Below are positions 1 through 10,751 of a stretch of DNA of 64,000 bases, one piece after another. The notes under the pieces are model-generated. The model was not told where the DNA came from. It did no database searches and saw only the letters and a list, made by a program, of their open reading frames with translations. This DNA comes from Carposina sasakii (Eukaryota; Arthropoda; Insecta; Lepidoptera; Carposinidae). Position numbers and translations under genes: made by a program. The stretch covers positions 11,302,455-11,366,454 of the forward strand of contig CP053166.1 of assembly GCA_014607495.2 (NCBI GenBank), given 5' to 3'. Numbering within the stretch: position 1 is the stretch's first letter; each line of letters begins with the position of its first letter.

Positions 1-129
1 CTTTTTACACCCTGTATACATATATCTTAGCGAATAGTGGCGCAAATACGTACATAGAAACATTAACACGGCGTTTGTATTACAAAAAATTACGCCGTTT
101 TTGCGCTAATTGCCAAAAAAATGCTGGGA

Positions 130-160
<31 letters not shown>

Positions 161-884
161 TCCTTGATGGCGAAATTTATAGTGCTAGTGTTTATGTTAG
201 TTTTTTTATAGACAGATATTAATTATTTTTCGTGAAAAAATCCTTACGCGCGCTATGTGCATTTATGCAGAAAAACGCAGTCTATTTACTCAATTTTGGA
301 CCCTAATATTTGGAAACCAGACACTTCCCATATGCTTCCATGGAGAAAAATATTGTTAAATTCCGTAGTTTTCGGAACGTTGACGCCTACCCTGTATACA
401 GGATGTTTTTTGTGGCCACCATTAACTAAGGGTACATACAATGGCTGTATGGAACTATGGACCTAGTTTCCTTTCGGGATAAACTAAATTTAAAAAAGCC
501 ACTCACTACACCAGCGCCTCTGGCGGCGAATTCACCCGAAGTGGTCTCTTTGGATCTTACCTGGTAGCCAAGAGGACCAATCTTAGTTGGTCCATAATCT
601 CAGGAGCGTACTTCAGTCCCTCTAAGGCTCTCTCTTCAAGGCCCCGAGGCAGCAAAATTTTCAACAGCTTTGGAATTTTATAATTTACTTGGTATGGACT
701 GCAACATAATTATTTATTTAATCTCATTTCATTTATATTTTCATACAACATATCGGAAATACCATACCTACCGGCGCAAACAGTTTTGTGGGACGTCGTA
801 CCTAGTTTTAAGTTTTGTAATGTATAATAAATAATAATAAATAATATGTACCAAAAGTTAAATATTGTGTCATCATTTATGATT
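1..884. other. Non-coding left edge, repeat remnants
   Basis: No supportable gene. The first 24 bases resemble the outer end of the palindromic MITE described at 3821 (ACACCCTGTATA), so a copy probably continues off the left edge. A 22-base T run lies at 129-150. A second CCCTGTATACAGG motif lies near 390. A fragment near 465-490 (CCTTTCGGGATAAACTAAA) recurs at 15357, 20147 and 20526, inside or next to the duplicated helicase block. Confidence 0.5.
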
Positions 885-1215
885 TCAGCTGCTTATAAGA
901 AGACTATTGAACATACGCCTCTCCCAATGTCCGCCGCTGCGACCGGTTGGAATCGACCTGCATCCATCAGACACCCTGACTAGTCTGTCCGTCCATCTCG
1001 TGGATGGCCTTCTGGAACCGTGGGTCAAGCACGAACCTCTCGATAGTCCGTAACGCTATCGTCACACAATCATATCTCAGATTTTGCTCGCCGATAGCGT
1101 TACGGCGCGTAAAAAGGTTCATGCTTACCCTACTGTCATCTGGGCTATGCCCGGTGACCTTTGTTCGTCCACGGATCTACGGATGTCGTCAAAGGGATCC
1201 CACAATCCCCACATA
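885..1215 (-). mobile_element. RTE-like LINE, decayed 3' end
   Basis: Read on the minus strand, 1010-885 gives a decayed version of the LINE C-terminus found at 2240 and 38335, with WMQ and LGEAYVQ as recognisable pieces. The part at 1040-1110 holds a short inverted repeat (CCGTAACGCTATCG facing its complement). This is a 5'-truncated, non-coding relic. Confidence 0.55.
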
Positions 1216-2239
1216 GGGATAACTCGGTGTATGATCTTGAGCTTTTTATGACTTTTGACATATTTACCATCAGACTGAGGTCAAATGTGAGGTCAAACTT
1301 CACTTACACATAATTCGTAGACTTTATGATGATATGTTCCTTTTCCCATTCCTCGGTGGTGTACGGGCTTTTCATTGGCTTATGCTCCACAGGGTTTTCT
1401 TCCACCATTGCAACCTTGAAATATAACGTTAGTTATTTATGTATGAAGCTTCATATAATTTTTTTTTTTTATTGTATTTGTACAGTGGCAAAACGGTTTC
1501 GTTCTTTGAAAACAAAGTTAATTTCCAATTAAAAAAGAATGCAACCTAAAAAATAGTACCTTAGCGATAACTTATTACTTATTTATAGATGGTGTAAAAG
1601 GAAATAACTTTATATAAATAACTTGCCTATTAGCTTTTCGGTATTAACGAGCAGTTTGATTCGCCCTTGACATACCGATTTTAGATACATAATCTAACTT
1701 TTTACCCACATCAACATTAATGACGTTTACAACAGTGCAATAATGTATTTGCATACTTACTTTACCGCGTAGCGAAAAAAATCCTAAATCTATGACTTTG
1801 CCACACTTATGTAAAATGTAAATTGTCATGAAAATCAACACAAAGAAAACCGATGCGTTGTGGCAAGAAATAGAAATTATAAAATTGTATTGATAATAGC
1901 TGCCCTGTGTACGTAGGTATGTAGGTATCTACTGCTTATATAGAAAGTAGTATAAATAATTTTATTACCATTTCTCTTACGAATATGATCTTTCTATCTT
2001 CATCGATATTATAAAACGTGAACATTATGGGCATTTCATATTGACCTATATCGGAAGCTTCGAAGTTGATCACAACCTCGTTGATGATTGATGATTCTGT
2101 GTAAAAAAAAAAAGAGTTACGGTGATGATGATTGATGAGTTGCCATTGGTTTAGGAATACAACGGATAAAACTGTAAGAAGAGATGCAATTAAGGGCAAT
2201 TTAGGGCACATAGCTCAAAGAACTGATGGAGTCGGAGAG

Positions 2240-2436
2240 TTCTAAAGTGGATACCACGTATCGGCAAACGCAGCGTGGGAAGGCCACCCGCGAGGTGGAC
2301 GGACGACCTGGCCAAGGTCGCGGGCGGCGGTTGGATGCAGGCGGATTCCGACCGGTCGGAGTGGAGGTTGTTGGGGGAGGCCTATGTCCAACAGTGGACT
2401 TCTCATGGCTGTAAATGATGATGATGATGAATTATA
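2240..2436 (+). mobile_element. RTE-like LINE 3' end
   Basis: The frame reads the C-terminal tail of a LINE endonuclease/reverse transcriptase: [20 protein letters not shown], then WMQ, then [13 protein letters not shown] and a stop. A (GATGAT)n tail follows at 2415-2430, typical of RTE-type 3' ends. It sits in an intron of paralogue B, between its 2617-2566 and 3532-3380 exons and its 2096-1969 exon, in the opposite orientation. Confidence 0.75.
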
Positions 2437-3055
2437 AAAATCAAACGCTAAAATAATCTAAGTTTATTTACGTATCCAAACGCGCTAGACATTAAAAAAA
2501 AAACATTTGACTGATAAGAGAAGTGTGAATTTCAGGATTTTCTCTTCTTTTACGTACTTTCTTACTTTTTTTTGACGCCGTAAAAACAAACTCTGAATTA
2601 AATTTTATTATTCTCTGCTGTTAATTTAATAATGACGAAAAACTGAGACCCTTTTTGAGATAATTAGATTATAATTTAAATACTTAAAGAAAATTTCAAG
2701 AAGTTAATTGACAAATCAGCCAGGATAGTTATTGGATAACTATTGGATAACTATCGGATAATTATCACAATAATTATCCAAAAAAATATTTATCTTGATA
2801 ATTTCGAACTATGAGTAAAAGTAGAATGAAGCTGTGTGTCATGCATGATTGAACATACGAAGTACACTGCTGAATATAGACCTCCTGTCAATAAAGAACG
2901 AATCCGATGGGAAATGTTTCCGTATCACTCTATATCATATATAATCACCATTGTATCTTAAGCATGGTGTTTTTGAGTTTTGAAAGAAATCTCTTTCTAT
3001 AAGCTCGCCTTTATACATTCTTGGTAAGACTGTGACATGACTATTTTGTTTAAAT

Positions 3056-3310
3056 ACATACATACATAATAATCACGCCTTTATCCCTTACGGGGTAGGC
3101 AGAGCATCAAGTGCCGATAGAACCACATGGTGCCACTTCTGACCAATTTTGAGGGTATAGTTGAGATGTACAAGTTTGGTTAGTAGTGACAGGTGGTCAG
3201 CCCATCGTCTACGAAACACCAAGACCCTCTTGTCCCTCTACTGACTTGTACAGTATCCCAGGAAGAGAAGCAGCTGCAGTATTATACTTCTTTTTTTTTC
3301 ACTTTCAGAA
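3056..3310 (+). repeat. Dispersed repeat family 1 (about 250 bp)
   Basis: Starts around ATCACGCCTTTATCCCTTAC and ends in a T run after a stretch with GGAAGAGAAGCAGCTG. Other copies in the window lie at 26332-26575 and 36373-36612 (+), at 30485-30690 and 34085-34205 (-), and as a back-to-back fragment at 26790-26945. It has no ORF. The class is not determined; length and copy number fit a SINE or a MITE. Confidence 0.7.
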
Positions 3311-3639
3311 CAGCATAGAAGACATTTTGTTTAAAGCTTGTGTATAATAGAGAAAATCATACTAACTGTTTTTTAAGACCTTAGGTTCTTTTCTATCAAA
3401 GGTATACCCATGATCGTTCATGAGGAACTGAGGCTGCGGATGTGCTAGATGTATCCCTACTACCAAAAGGTCCTTCTTTTTCATGTCATTGGTTATGTTA
3501 AACCAAAATCTAGCCGATTGATTTGGTTTCAACTGAAACAAGACCTAGCATAGAGTAAGATGCGGATAGATTTGCACATACTAAAAGTAAAAGGCACACT
3601 CTACAAAATGCTCGGAATGCAAGTTTTCAGTTTGTGGAC

Positions 3640-4165
3640 GCCCGCGACCCCGTCCCCGTGGACTGTACAAAAAAACAAAATAACGAAATTATCTATAAGT
3701 ACTAAAATTATAAAGCTGAAGAGTTTGTGTGTTTGAACGCGTTAATCTCAGGAACTATTGGTCCGAATTGAAAAATTCTTAAAGAGTTAGTTCCCATTTA
3801 TCGAGGAAGGCTATTAGGCTATACAGGATGTAACAGAAAGGGTATGTTAAGCGAAAAGCTATGTAAATAGATCATTATAGAGAACCTATTTCCAAAATTT
3901 GAGACTCGAAATCACATGTTTATTTTTCAAAATTGTATGAACATTCTTAAGTTGATTAGAAATTCTCCATACTAGTTGCATAATTAAACATGTGATTTCG
4001 AGTCTGAAATTTTGTAGATAGGTTCCTTTTAGTGGGCTATTTACATAGCTTCTCGCTTAACATACCCCTTTTGTTACACCCTGTATAGCAACCCGCCCCG
4101 GCTTCGCACTGGTGCCATGTCCCCTCACGCGGACGATGTCGTGGGCGGCCGCTAGTCCGGAATAA
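3640..4165 (+). repeat. Dispersed lepidopteran-type repeat split by a MITE
   Basis: The stretches 3640-3820 and 4087-4165 read as one element of a common insect repeat (GCGTTAATCTCAGGAACTAT ... CCGCCCCGGCTTCGCAC) interrupted by the palindromic MITE at 3821-4086. It has no coding potential. Confidence 0.5.
3821..4086. mobile_element. Palindromic MITE, copy 1 (266 bp)
   Basis: The two halves are nearly perfect inverted repeats: ACAGGATGTAACAGAAAGGG at the left faces its complement ending CACCCTGTAT at the right, with TATA at both edges. Related copies lie at 32519-32775, 38903-39125, 39710-39975 and 56832-57099, all inside introns of the two host genes. It encodes nothing; it is a non-autonomous DNA element of undetermined superfamily. 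Confidence 0.8.
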
Positions 4166-4616
4166 AAATATTTTTTAATTAATTTAGTCCAGAGGTTTGT
4201 GCTTGAGAGATGTAATACTCACATAAATCCTAATTTTATGGTGGTCAGAATTTTCTATCCTATTTTCGGGTCTGCTCTCTTCCTCAACGTTGCCATAAAT
4301 GAGGACACCATCCCTGTTTTTACTGAAGTTTTTCCTGAAATTTAAACCAATCAAGTCTGTTATAGCCGCCAACAGGGAATATGTGATTATTAGGTACAAA
4401 CTGATTAGAATAAGTATATTTATGTATACAATCATACACACGGTGTGTTCCCGTAGCTAGAACTGCTAGATCATAAGGGAGATCGCACTGCCGCGTTTAG
4501 TAAAGTGGGGAAAGATGTTGATGATCAGCGACAATAAGTTGCTAGCTAATCACCTGAAAAGTTGATGCATTTATTTTTATTTCTTACTAGTGACTTAAAG
4601 AGGACGGCTGGTAGTG

Positions 4617-4702
4617 ACTGGATGGCAAAAACGGAAAATCGTGGCGTACACTGGGGGAGGGCTACGTCCAGCAGTGGACTGCAATAGGCTGACGACGACT
4701 AG
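4617..4702 (+). mobile_element. RTE-like LINE 3' terminus
   Basis: The short fragment contains GGCTACGTCCAGCAGTGGAC and GCAATAGGCTGACGACGAC, the same 3' end seen inverted at 53030 and as a variant at 41438. It is 5'-truncated. Confidence 0.6.
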
Positions 4703-4920
4703 TGGACACCCGCGAATTCGCCCGCGTGGACTGCAGAAAAAATAAAATGTCGAAATTATCCAGGATAAAACGTAGCCTATGTGTTAATCCAGGGTGTCAG
4801 CTAACTCCATACCAAATTTTATTTAAATCGCTCCAGCCGTTTTTACGTGAAATAGTTACATATATCCATCCATCCATACTCACAAACTTTCGCGTTTATA
4901 ATATTAGTAGGATTACATGT
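4703..4920 (+). repeat. Dispersed repeat family 2 (ends TATAATATTAGTAGGAT)
   Basis: Begins AGTGGACACCCGCGAATTCG and ends TATAATATTAGTAGGAT. Full or partial relatives lie at 27525-27770 (+), 33519-33724 (-), 37150-37460 (+), 57281-57345 (+), and inside both copies of the duplicated block (about 16770-17100 and 21870-22115, inverted). It looks like a short interspersed element; no ORF of substance. Confidence 0.65.
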
Positions 4921-5374
4921 ATTGCAAAACACCTTACAAACGAGGAAAAAAAAAAAACTTACTTTTTATCATTATATTCTTTAAGAATACTATTGCAATG
5001 ATGTCTAACAGTATGTATGTGATCTAGAATATGTTCATTATCTGGCTCTGTAACAATATCACCACACACATGGCACCAGTTTCCACTTGTGGTATTCATG
5101 TTGCTGTAACACAAAAACAGTTAATGCAGATTGTCCTTACCAGACTACTTCAATTCAATTTTGTTTAATGGCCACCATTGTGTCGGGCACATAATTCCGC
5201 CAAAGTCACGTAAGATACTAGACTACTTAAACCAGACTGCAGAAACATTTTGACCCAATGTCAGTCTCTCAATTAAGATGAGTCAAATGATACCTAATGT
5301 CTAGGGGTAGTACATAAATTGTGTCTTTTTAGATTTACGTCGTTTTTATGCCTGCCAGTCTGCCCCTTTAAAAG

Positions 5375-5475
5375 TTGGCATTATGCGAAGTTGGCATTGT
5401 GAGAAGTTGGAATTGTGATAAGTTGTCATTTTCCGAGCGGTTGGCATTTTGCGAAGTTGGCATTATGAGATGAAC
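5375..5475 (+). repeat. Short tandem GTTGGCATT array
   Basis: About six imperfect 15-18 bp units around the core AAGTTGGCATTRTGCGA. No coding content. Confidence 0.65.
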
Positions 5476-7287
5476 TCTCTCAAGCTCAAATGTGACAAGC
5501 TGATTAGGCTGTAGAGCAGTCTTTCCCAAAGTGGGCGATGACGCCCCCTCGTGGGCGTTGGAGGCCTAGAGAGGGGCAGTTAAGGCCCCAGAAAAAAATA
5601 GTGCAACTAATATGCTATTGACATTTTTAAGGTGAAATAAAAAGGGGAGGAGCTACTGATTTTCAAAGTGGGCGTTAGAGGAAATAAGTTTGCAAACCTC
5701 TGCTGTAGGGGGTGCCAAATAAATGTACATACAAACTAACATACATACACAATCTAAAAACATAGCCCTCCTTATTAATAACTTTTAGGCTCAAACTTCT
5801 GTCGAAGTAAATAATAGTAAAATATGTATTTCAAAAATTCTAAAACCTTCAGAATTTAACTTGAACCCTAATTAACAAATAGGTTGATCCAGAGGCTACA
5901 TGTTCATGAGTCCTTGTATATTAAAGAGACAAAGTAAAATATTACTTGGGTAGTACAAGTCATCCACGCACGCCACAAGACTGCCATGGGGGGTATTTGC
6001 CCATAGTCACCACGCTGGGCAGGCGGGTTGGTGACCGCAGTTTGTATTTTGGACTATGTTGTCAACATGGGAGGCGCTGCTACCCACCTCCCGGAAACCC
6101 TTAATCGCCTCGTACAATACCCACGGGCAGACATGGGGTGGTACGAATTCTACTCTGCCGGCACCACGCGGCCAATAAAAACATAATATGTAGTATATAT
6201 GTGTTCCAAGATAGGGAACAGTGGAAATTATTAGTGCAGGCCTATGCTATAAGGCACACCAGTCTAAGAGATATTTTATAACTAGGAAAATGAAGTAAAA
6301 TTGCTAATATAAAAATATGCTGTACTCTTCTACTGGAAATAAAGGGCACATTACTCGTCGAGTTGCGGAAACAAGCCCGTTCTACCATACCAAAGGGCAC
6401 ATTATTACGTGTTCCACACACATACAGGATCTTCAAAATTCCCCCGGGACAAGAACAAACAGGAATAATAAATAATTTATTTGATGTTTGTTGGGGGGTG
6501 TAAGTGAAGACTTCGAATGGATTTCACCAAATATAGTACCCATGTAATGGTTTCGAATCCTATGATACAGGGTCAAACACTGTCAATATGTCACAAATTA
6601 TTAATAATTTTACTCACTTGCACACTATTGTATGGAAAAGTCTGAGCTTAAAGGATGATGGTCGAAAAAGTACAAGATGGGTCCCCACCAAACAATCACA
6701 GCGAATATAATTAAATATAAGGTCTTTTCAAAATAGGCAATATGTGTCTGACATGAAAACAGATTTTTTTATATTTTATTCGAAAAAAAATAACATCAAT
6801 CGGTTAGTAAATACCAAAGTTACAAGAGTTCCAAAGTTTGAAAAATTTTACGAAAAAAATTTACAACATAAAAGGAGTAAAAATATATAATTTTACCCAT
6901 ATTTTGAATTATCTCATTGATTTATTAAATACTTTATTAATATCTGCACCTATGAATAAACAATTTTTATTGACAACAATACACAAAATATAAAATATTA
7001 CGTTTATAAAATAAGATTGCATTTTTCCCCATACTAATTTGAGACGGTTGTCTACTATGACGTCAAAGTCTTTGCCATTTTAGTATGGAGCAAACGGAGC
7101 GTTTCAAAAACATTTTGCCGGTTCGTATTTTTTTACTGCTGTAAATCCAAAACGGTTAGTTAGATAGTTAGTTAGATATGCCATTCCAAGGGCAATCTTT
7201 ATTCATTTTTTACGTAGAATATAAAAATGAAATAAAAAAAAATCATACATATACCCTATTATCTTTTGTCACAAAACTAGGTCGGTA
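5476..7287. other. Intergenic DNA with dispersed repeats
   Basis: No gene that I can support. Around 5530-5710 is a GTGGGCG-rich fragment. At 5960-6180 is a fragment (GACTGCCATGGGGGGTATTT) that recurs at 53085-53205 beside a LINE tail, so it is probably LINE-derived. The remainder to 7287 is AT-rich. This is also where a promoter of paralogue B (start codon 5099, minus strand) would lie, but no convincing core promoter can be named. Confidence 0.5.
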
Positions 7288-7897
7288 AAAATTTAGGTAA
7301 AAAAACACTTTTTAAAAACAAGCTTTTATTTAAATGCGCTAAAAAGAAAAAATAAACTTTTACACTAAAACTTTTACTGTTAATTTATAACGTCATTTCA
7401 AATTTAACACATTTGACACAATTTATATGTTATAAAAGCTTGTCGCGACATTTAAGTACTCGTATTTACGTTCTTACTTTTAAATGTTTATTAGGCAGCA
7501 TCTTTGTGTTGATGTTTCAGATTTTCCCATATTGTTCCCACGCATATCGAAGAAATATCCGTCGACCCTTCCAGAGCTTCGTGTAGAAGAGTAAGAGAGT
7601 AATATACAACAGGGTTCGCCCCGGTGCCCCGAGGTGGTATGTTCACGACATCATGCCACTCAGTCCTCGGCACGGCCTCACCTTGACTTATTAAAAATTT
7701 AAAACTAAGAAAGTAAATACGAGTACTTAAATGTCGCGACAAGCTTTTATAACATATAAATTGTGTCAAATGTGTTAAATTTGAAATGACGTTATAAATT
7801 AACAGTAAAAGTTTTAGTGTAAAAGTTTATTTTTTCTTTTTAGCGCATTTAAATAAAAGCTTGTTTTTAAAAAGGTTTTTTTACCTAAATTTTATTT
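7288..7897. mobile_element. Foldback element with about 190-bp inverted arms
   Basis: The left arm (about 7288-7490) and right arm (about 7690-7897) are near-perfect reverse complements over roughly 190 bp; for example AAGCTTGTCGCGACATTTAA near 7436-7460 has its complement near 7727-7747. The loop of about 200 bp (7491-7690) is markedly richer in GC than the arms and is coding-like. The structure is that of a foldback or long-TIR DNA element. No transposase is visible. Confidence 0.85.
7491..7690 (-). CDS. Coding-like loop of the foldback element, C-terminal fragment of unknown protein
   Basis: On the minus strand the loop is open for 65 codons, starting within the arm and ending at TAA at 7493-7491. 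Residues include WHDVVNIPPRGTGANPVVYY, followed by a leucine-rich stretch with LHEALEGS and an end HQHKDAA. Base composition changes sharply at the arm/loop border. I do not recognise the family. It has no obvious start codon of its own, so it would be a captured gene fragment or a fusion read through the arm. Confidence 0.4.
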
Positions 7898-8386
7898 TAT
7901 ACTTTTTAGTTTTCACCTGGTAAGTTCCTAAGTCTGTTCATCTCATTCAACGCATCATTATTGCAAGGTCGTTTGCCAGTTAATTTTGAACAGTCCAGCT
8001 CTTCAATGAGGAGCCCTTAAAATTTCAACTCAATTGCTTAAAAATATCTGTTTCAAAATAGATTTTCAAGTTTTAGAAGTCCGCCATATTGGATTAAGAG
8101 TGACGTCACATTTTTTTCGAGTTACTCTCAGCTAGCCCTTTAATTTGATACCCATATTGTAGGAATGCATTAAAAATAATTGGTCCGCCATTGTGGGTAT
8201 GCCGCCATGTTGGATTTACGAGTAGAATGACGTCACACTGTTAATCATGCATTGTCATCCGAACTGAACGTGCTCACCAAATTTCAGCCCAATCGGTTGA
8301 GGGCAAGTGCTTTAAAATTGAGTTGTAAGATTTCACCCGAACAAACATACATTGCAAGTTAAATAAAAGCTTGTAAAAAAGCTTGT
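7898..8386. other. Dispersed repeat DNA
   Basis: Holds diverged repeat sequence with two GTGACGTCAC-type motifs and the phrase CAAATTTCAGCCCAATCGG, typical of a high-copy insect interspersed repeat. No gene seen. Confidence 0.4.
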
Positions 8387-8548
8387 AAAAAGAAACAACT
8401 TTCACTTTGGGACCTACTACGAAATAGTTTAAAAAATCAGCTGTTCCATACAATCTTAAATAATTACTGCACTAAAATGTATAGAACAATAGATTTTCTT
8501 TTTCACTATTTTGGAGTAGGTCCCATAGTGAAAGTTGTTTCTTTTTAC
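8387..8548. repeat. Inverted-repeat element (162 bp)
   Basis: Left arm AAAGAAACAACTTTCACTTT and the following GGGACCTACT are mirrored by AGTAGGTCCC and AGTGAAAGTTGTTTCTTT at the right end. Short AT-rich loop; a MITE-like foldback immediately before the mariner. Confidence 0.75.
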
Positions 8549-8575
8549 CTACCTAGTTTCGTGTCATATCATATA

Positions 8576-9851
8576 CGAGGGGGCGTTTTTAAGTTCGCGG
8601 AATCGGGGGTAAGATGTGGAAATAAAAATACAAGTTTATTTTTCCTTTTCAATATATTCTCCTGCAACCCTAACACATTTTTCAGATCTTTCAATTAGCT
8701 TATGTATACCCTCGAAAAAAAATGTTTTTTCTTTGTCTGAAAAATAAGCTGAAACTGCTTCCTTCACTTCTTCATCGCTTGAGAACTTCTTCCCCCGAAG
8801 TTCTTTTTTCATTTTTGGAAAGAGATAATAATCACTGGGAGCCAGGTCAGGACTGTAGGGTGGATGAACCAAAATATCGAAGCCCACCTTATGCAGGGAA
8901 GCCAACGCAACACGGCTCTTGTGCACAGGCGCGTTGTCGTGCAGAAGGAGGACACCTTTGGTTAATTTTCCCCTTCTTTTTACCTTGATTGCTTCCTTTA
9001 ATCGCTCTAAGATTGAAGCGTAGTATTCTCCGGTTATGGAGACACCTTTATCTTTATAATCTATCAACAAGATTCCTTCTGATTCCCAAAAGATTGTCGC
9101 CATGATTTTTCCCGCCGACTGTGACACCTTAAATTTCTTTGGTGGTGTACCTTTTTTGTGCCACTGCATAGAATCTTGTTTGGACTCAGGTTCATAATGA
9201 TGAACCCAAGTTTCATCCCCAGTAACAATTCGAGTCTTCCTTACAGAGGTCCAAAAACGCGCGAGAACACTCTACGCGCTGTTGTTTTTGAGGCGGCGTG
9301 AGCATTCTCGGCACCCACCTTACACTGACTTTGGTCATGCCGAGATGATCGTGAAGAATTTTAAATATGGTTGTATCGGATACTCCAACCATTTCTGCGA
9401 GCTGTTTCTTCCTTAGTCTAGCATCTTCCAGTATTAATTTTTCCACTTTTTGAATTATTTCCGGAGTGGTCACCTCGATCGGCCGTCCTGGCCGAAGATC
9501 ATCTTCAAGTGAGGCCCTGCCTTGCTTAAAAAGGGTATGCCACTTATAAACCATGGTTTACCGGGGCAAGACTCCCCGTAAACGGATGACATCTCTTCTA
9601 GTATGGTTTGAACCGATTTACCTTGCTTGGTAATGAACTTTATGACAGCGCGGTGCTCGATTTTCTCCATTTTTCACAATGTTCTTCCCAACTGAGTTGT
9701 TTGATCGACGATAATTCAAATAGTAATGGCCCGATTAAAACAAAACGTTCTATTTATACTAATAATGAGCTACTTAACCAGTTACGACTAAGGAAAGTAC
9801 CCTCATTTATTAATTACCTACCCATTCCGCGAATATAAAAATGCACCCTCG
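8576..9851 (-). mobile_element. Mariner transposon 1, DD34D, frameshifted
   Basis: Complete element of about 1276 bp between TA dinucleotides (8574-8575 and 9852-9853). TIRs begin CGAGGGGGCGTTTTTAAGTT and, from the other side, CGAGGGTGCATTTTTATATT. Transposase is read on the minus strand from about 9670: the N-terminal helix-turn-helix region (KQLAEMVGVSDTTIFKILHD), then VTGDETWVHHYEPESK with the first catalytic Asp, then HDNAPVH and YSPDLAPSDYYLFP, with 34 residues between the second and third Asp. The frame shifts near 9553 and near 9240, so no intact enzyme is made. Tc1/mariner transposases cut and paste at TA. Confidence 0.93.
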
Positions 9852-9867
9852 TACATATGTGAAAAGG

Positions 9868-10179
9868 TCGATTGACCGTCGCACTTAAATCTAAACGTAG
9901 AATTACTGAGCAATGGGCGTTTATTCAACGGACTAGTCCGTCTACATTCGACGATTCAACGGTTTATCGTTCATTCGTAGACTAGTTGAATTCATAGACG
10001 GCTATTTTAAATAGTCCACGTTCATTTCGACGAGACCGCGTCGACGCGCGACGGTACGGCTTTTGAACGTAGTCGTGTAACATTCGACAAGAATGCGATG
10101 AGACGTCGACGCAGTGGTCAAATTAATTAGACTCTTATTATTACCATACTTCCGTTCATAATTTAAAATACTTTTATTG
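9868..10179. other. CG-containing repeat-like DNA
   Basis: Rich in CGACG/CTAGTCG words with short inverted pieces (ACTAGTCCGTC, GTAGACTAGT); related wording recurs at 11205-11350, on the far side of the LINE fragment and 108-bp array. 9870-9910 has a remnant of the GGTCGATT...CACTTAAA MITE family. No gene. Confidence 0.4.
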
Positions 10180-10441
10180 TACTAGGTATTTGGGCATGAC
10201 TCTGGACGCAAAGCTTCGCTGGAAAGCCCACGTCAAAAAGAAACGCGACGAGTTGCAGCTTCGCTATAGGAAGATGTACTGGTTAATTGGAAAGTATTCT
10301 TCGTTATCGGTACACAACAAACAAGTCCTTATGCCGGTATGGATGGGCTTATGGTATTCAGATTTGGGGCTGTACCAAAAAAGCAATACACTGATGATAC
10401 AAAGATTTCAAAATAATGTACTTTGGGGCATTGGCAATTAG
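10180..10441 (+). mobile_element. Jockey-like LINE reverse-transcriptase C-terminal fragment
   Basis: Encodes LGMTLDAKLRWKAHVKKKRD, then KMYWLIGKYSSLSVHNK and a degraded YGLQLWGC-like segment (frame slips near 10355), then IQRFQNNVL. This is the region behind the RT palm of Jockey/I-type LINEs. It is truncated at both ends with no flanking RT motifs. Confidence 0.82.
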
Positions 10442-10751
10442 TGATATAGTGCAGTGTGTGCTAATTTTAAAGAACACATGAACAAAGTGATTTCCCCTTA
10501 ATAGTACAATAAGAAAAGTGCCGATGGACACATTCTTAGTTTTACACGGTTTAGCAATTTAAGTTAGATAAAAATTACTTATTAGTCTAATTAGGCTACA
10601 TTGTAATTTTAATGAATTATCTGTTCGTCACGAATAATACATTAAGAAAAAAAAATTGTACTAGGTATTTCAAATTTATTCTGTTGATTGAAGAAAAAGG
10701 ATGCTAATTAGTTATGTTCACGTGCGTGAAAGAGAAACTAGAGTAGTGGAT

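Larger units (their letters stand above)
1640..5103 (-). pseudogene. MOV10-like helicase paralogue B, 5' part, probably pseudogene
   Basis: Not a continuous ORF; assembled by hand on the minus strand. Exon 1 is 5103-4963 (ATG at 5099; CHVC then EHILDHIH, a Cys/His finger-like start). Exon 2 is 4334-4223 (KNFSKNRDGVLI), exon 3 is 3532-3380 (LKPNQSARFWFNITND), a possible small exon is 2617-2566, and the next exon is 2096-1969 (SDIGQYEMPIMF). These match helicase exons 1, 2, 3 and 4 of the + strand gene in order. The 2096-1969 exon has the same length (128 nt) and phases as 23851-23978. Exon 3 ends at a poor donor (GTCTTA); the 52-nt exon would restore phase. The exon-5 equivalent (about 1757-1640) shows YVKGESNCSLIPK against [13 protein letters not shown], but lacks an acceptor and needs a frameshift. 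No helicase motif is visible before the left edge, so the gene is either truncated or continues outside. Divergence is far greater than for the 15 kb/20 kb copies. Confidence 0.72.

Noticed and set aside
1640..1841. Intact exon 6 of paralogue B
   Set aside because: Similarity to helicase exon 5 needs a frameshift and no acceptor precedes it, so it is recorded as a decayed remnant rather than a usable exon.
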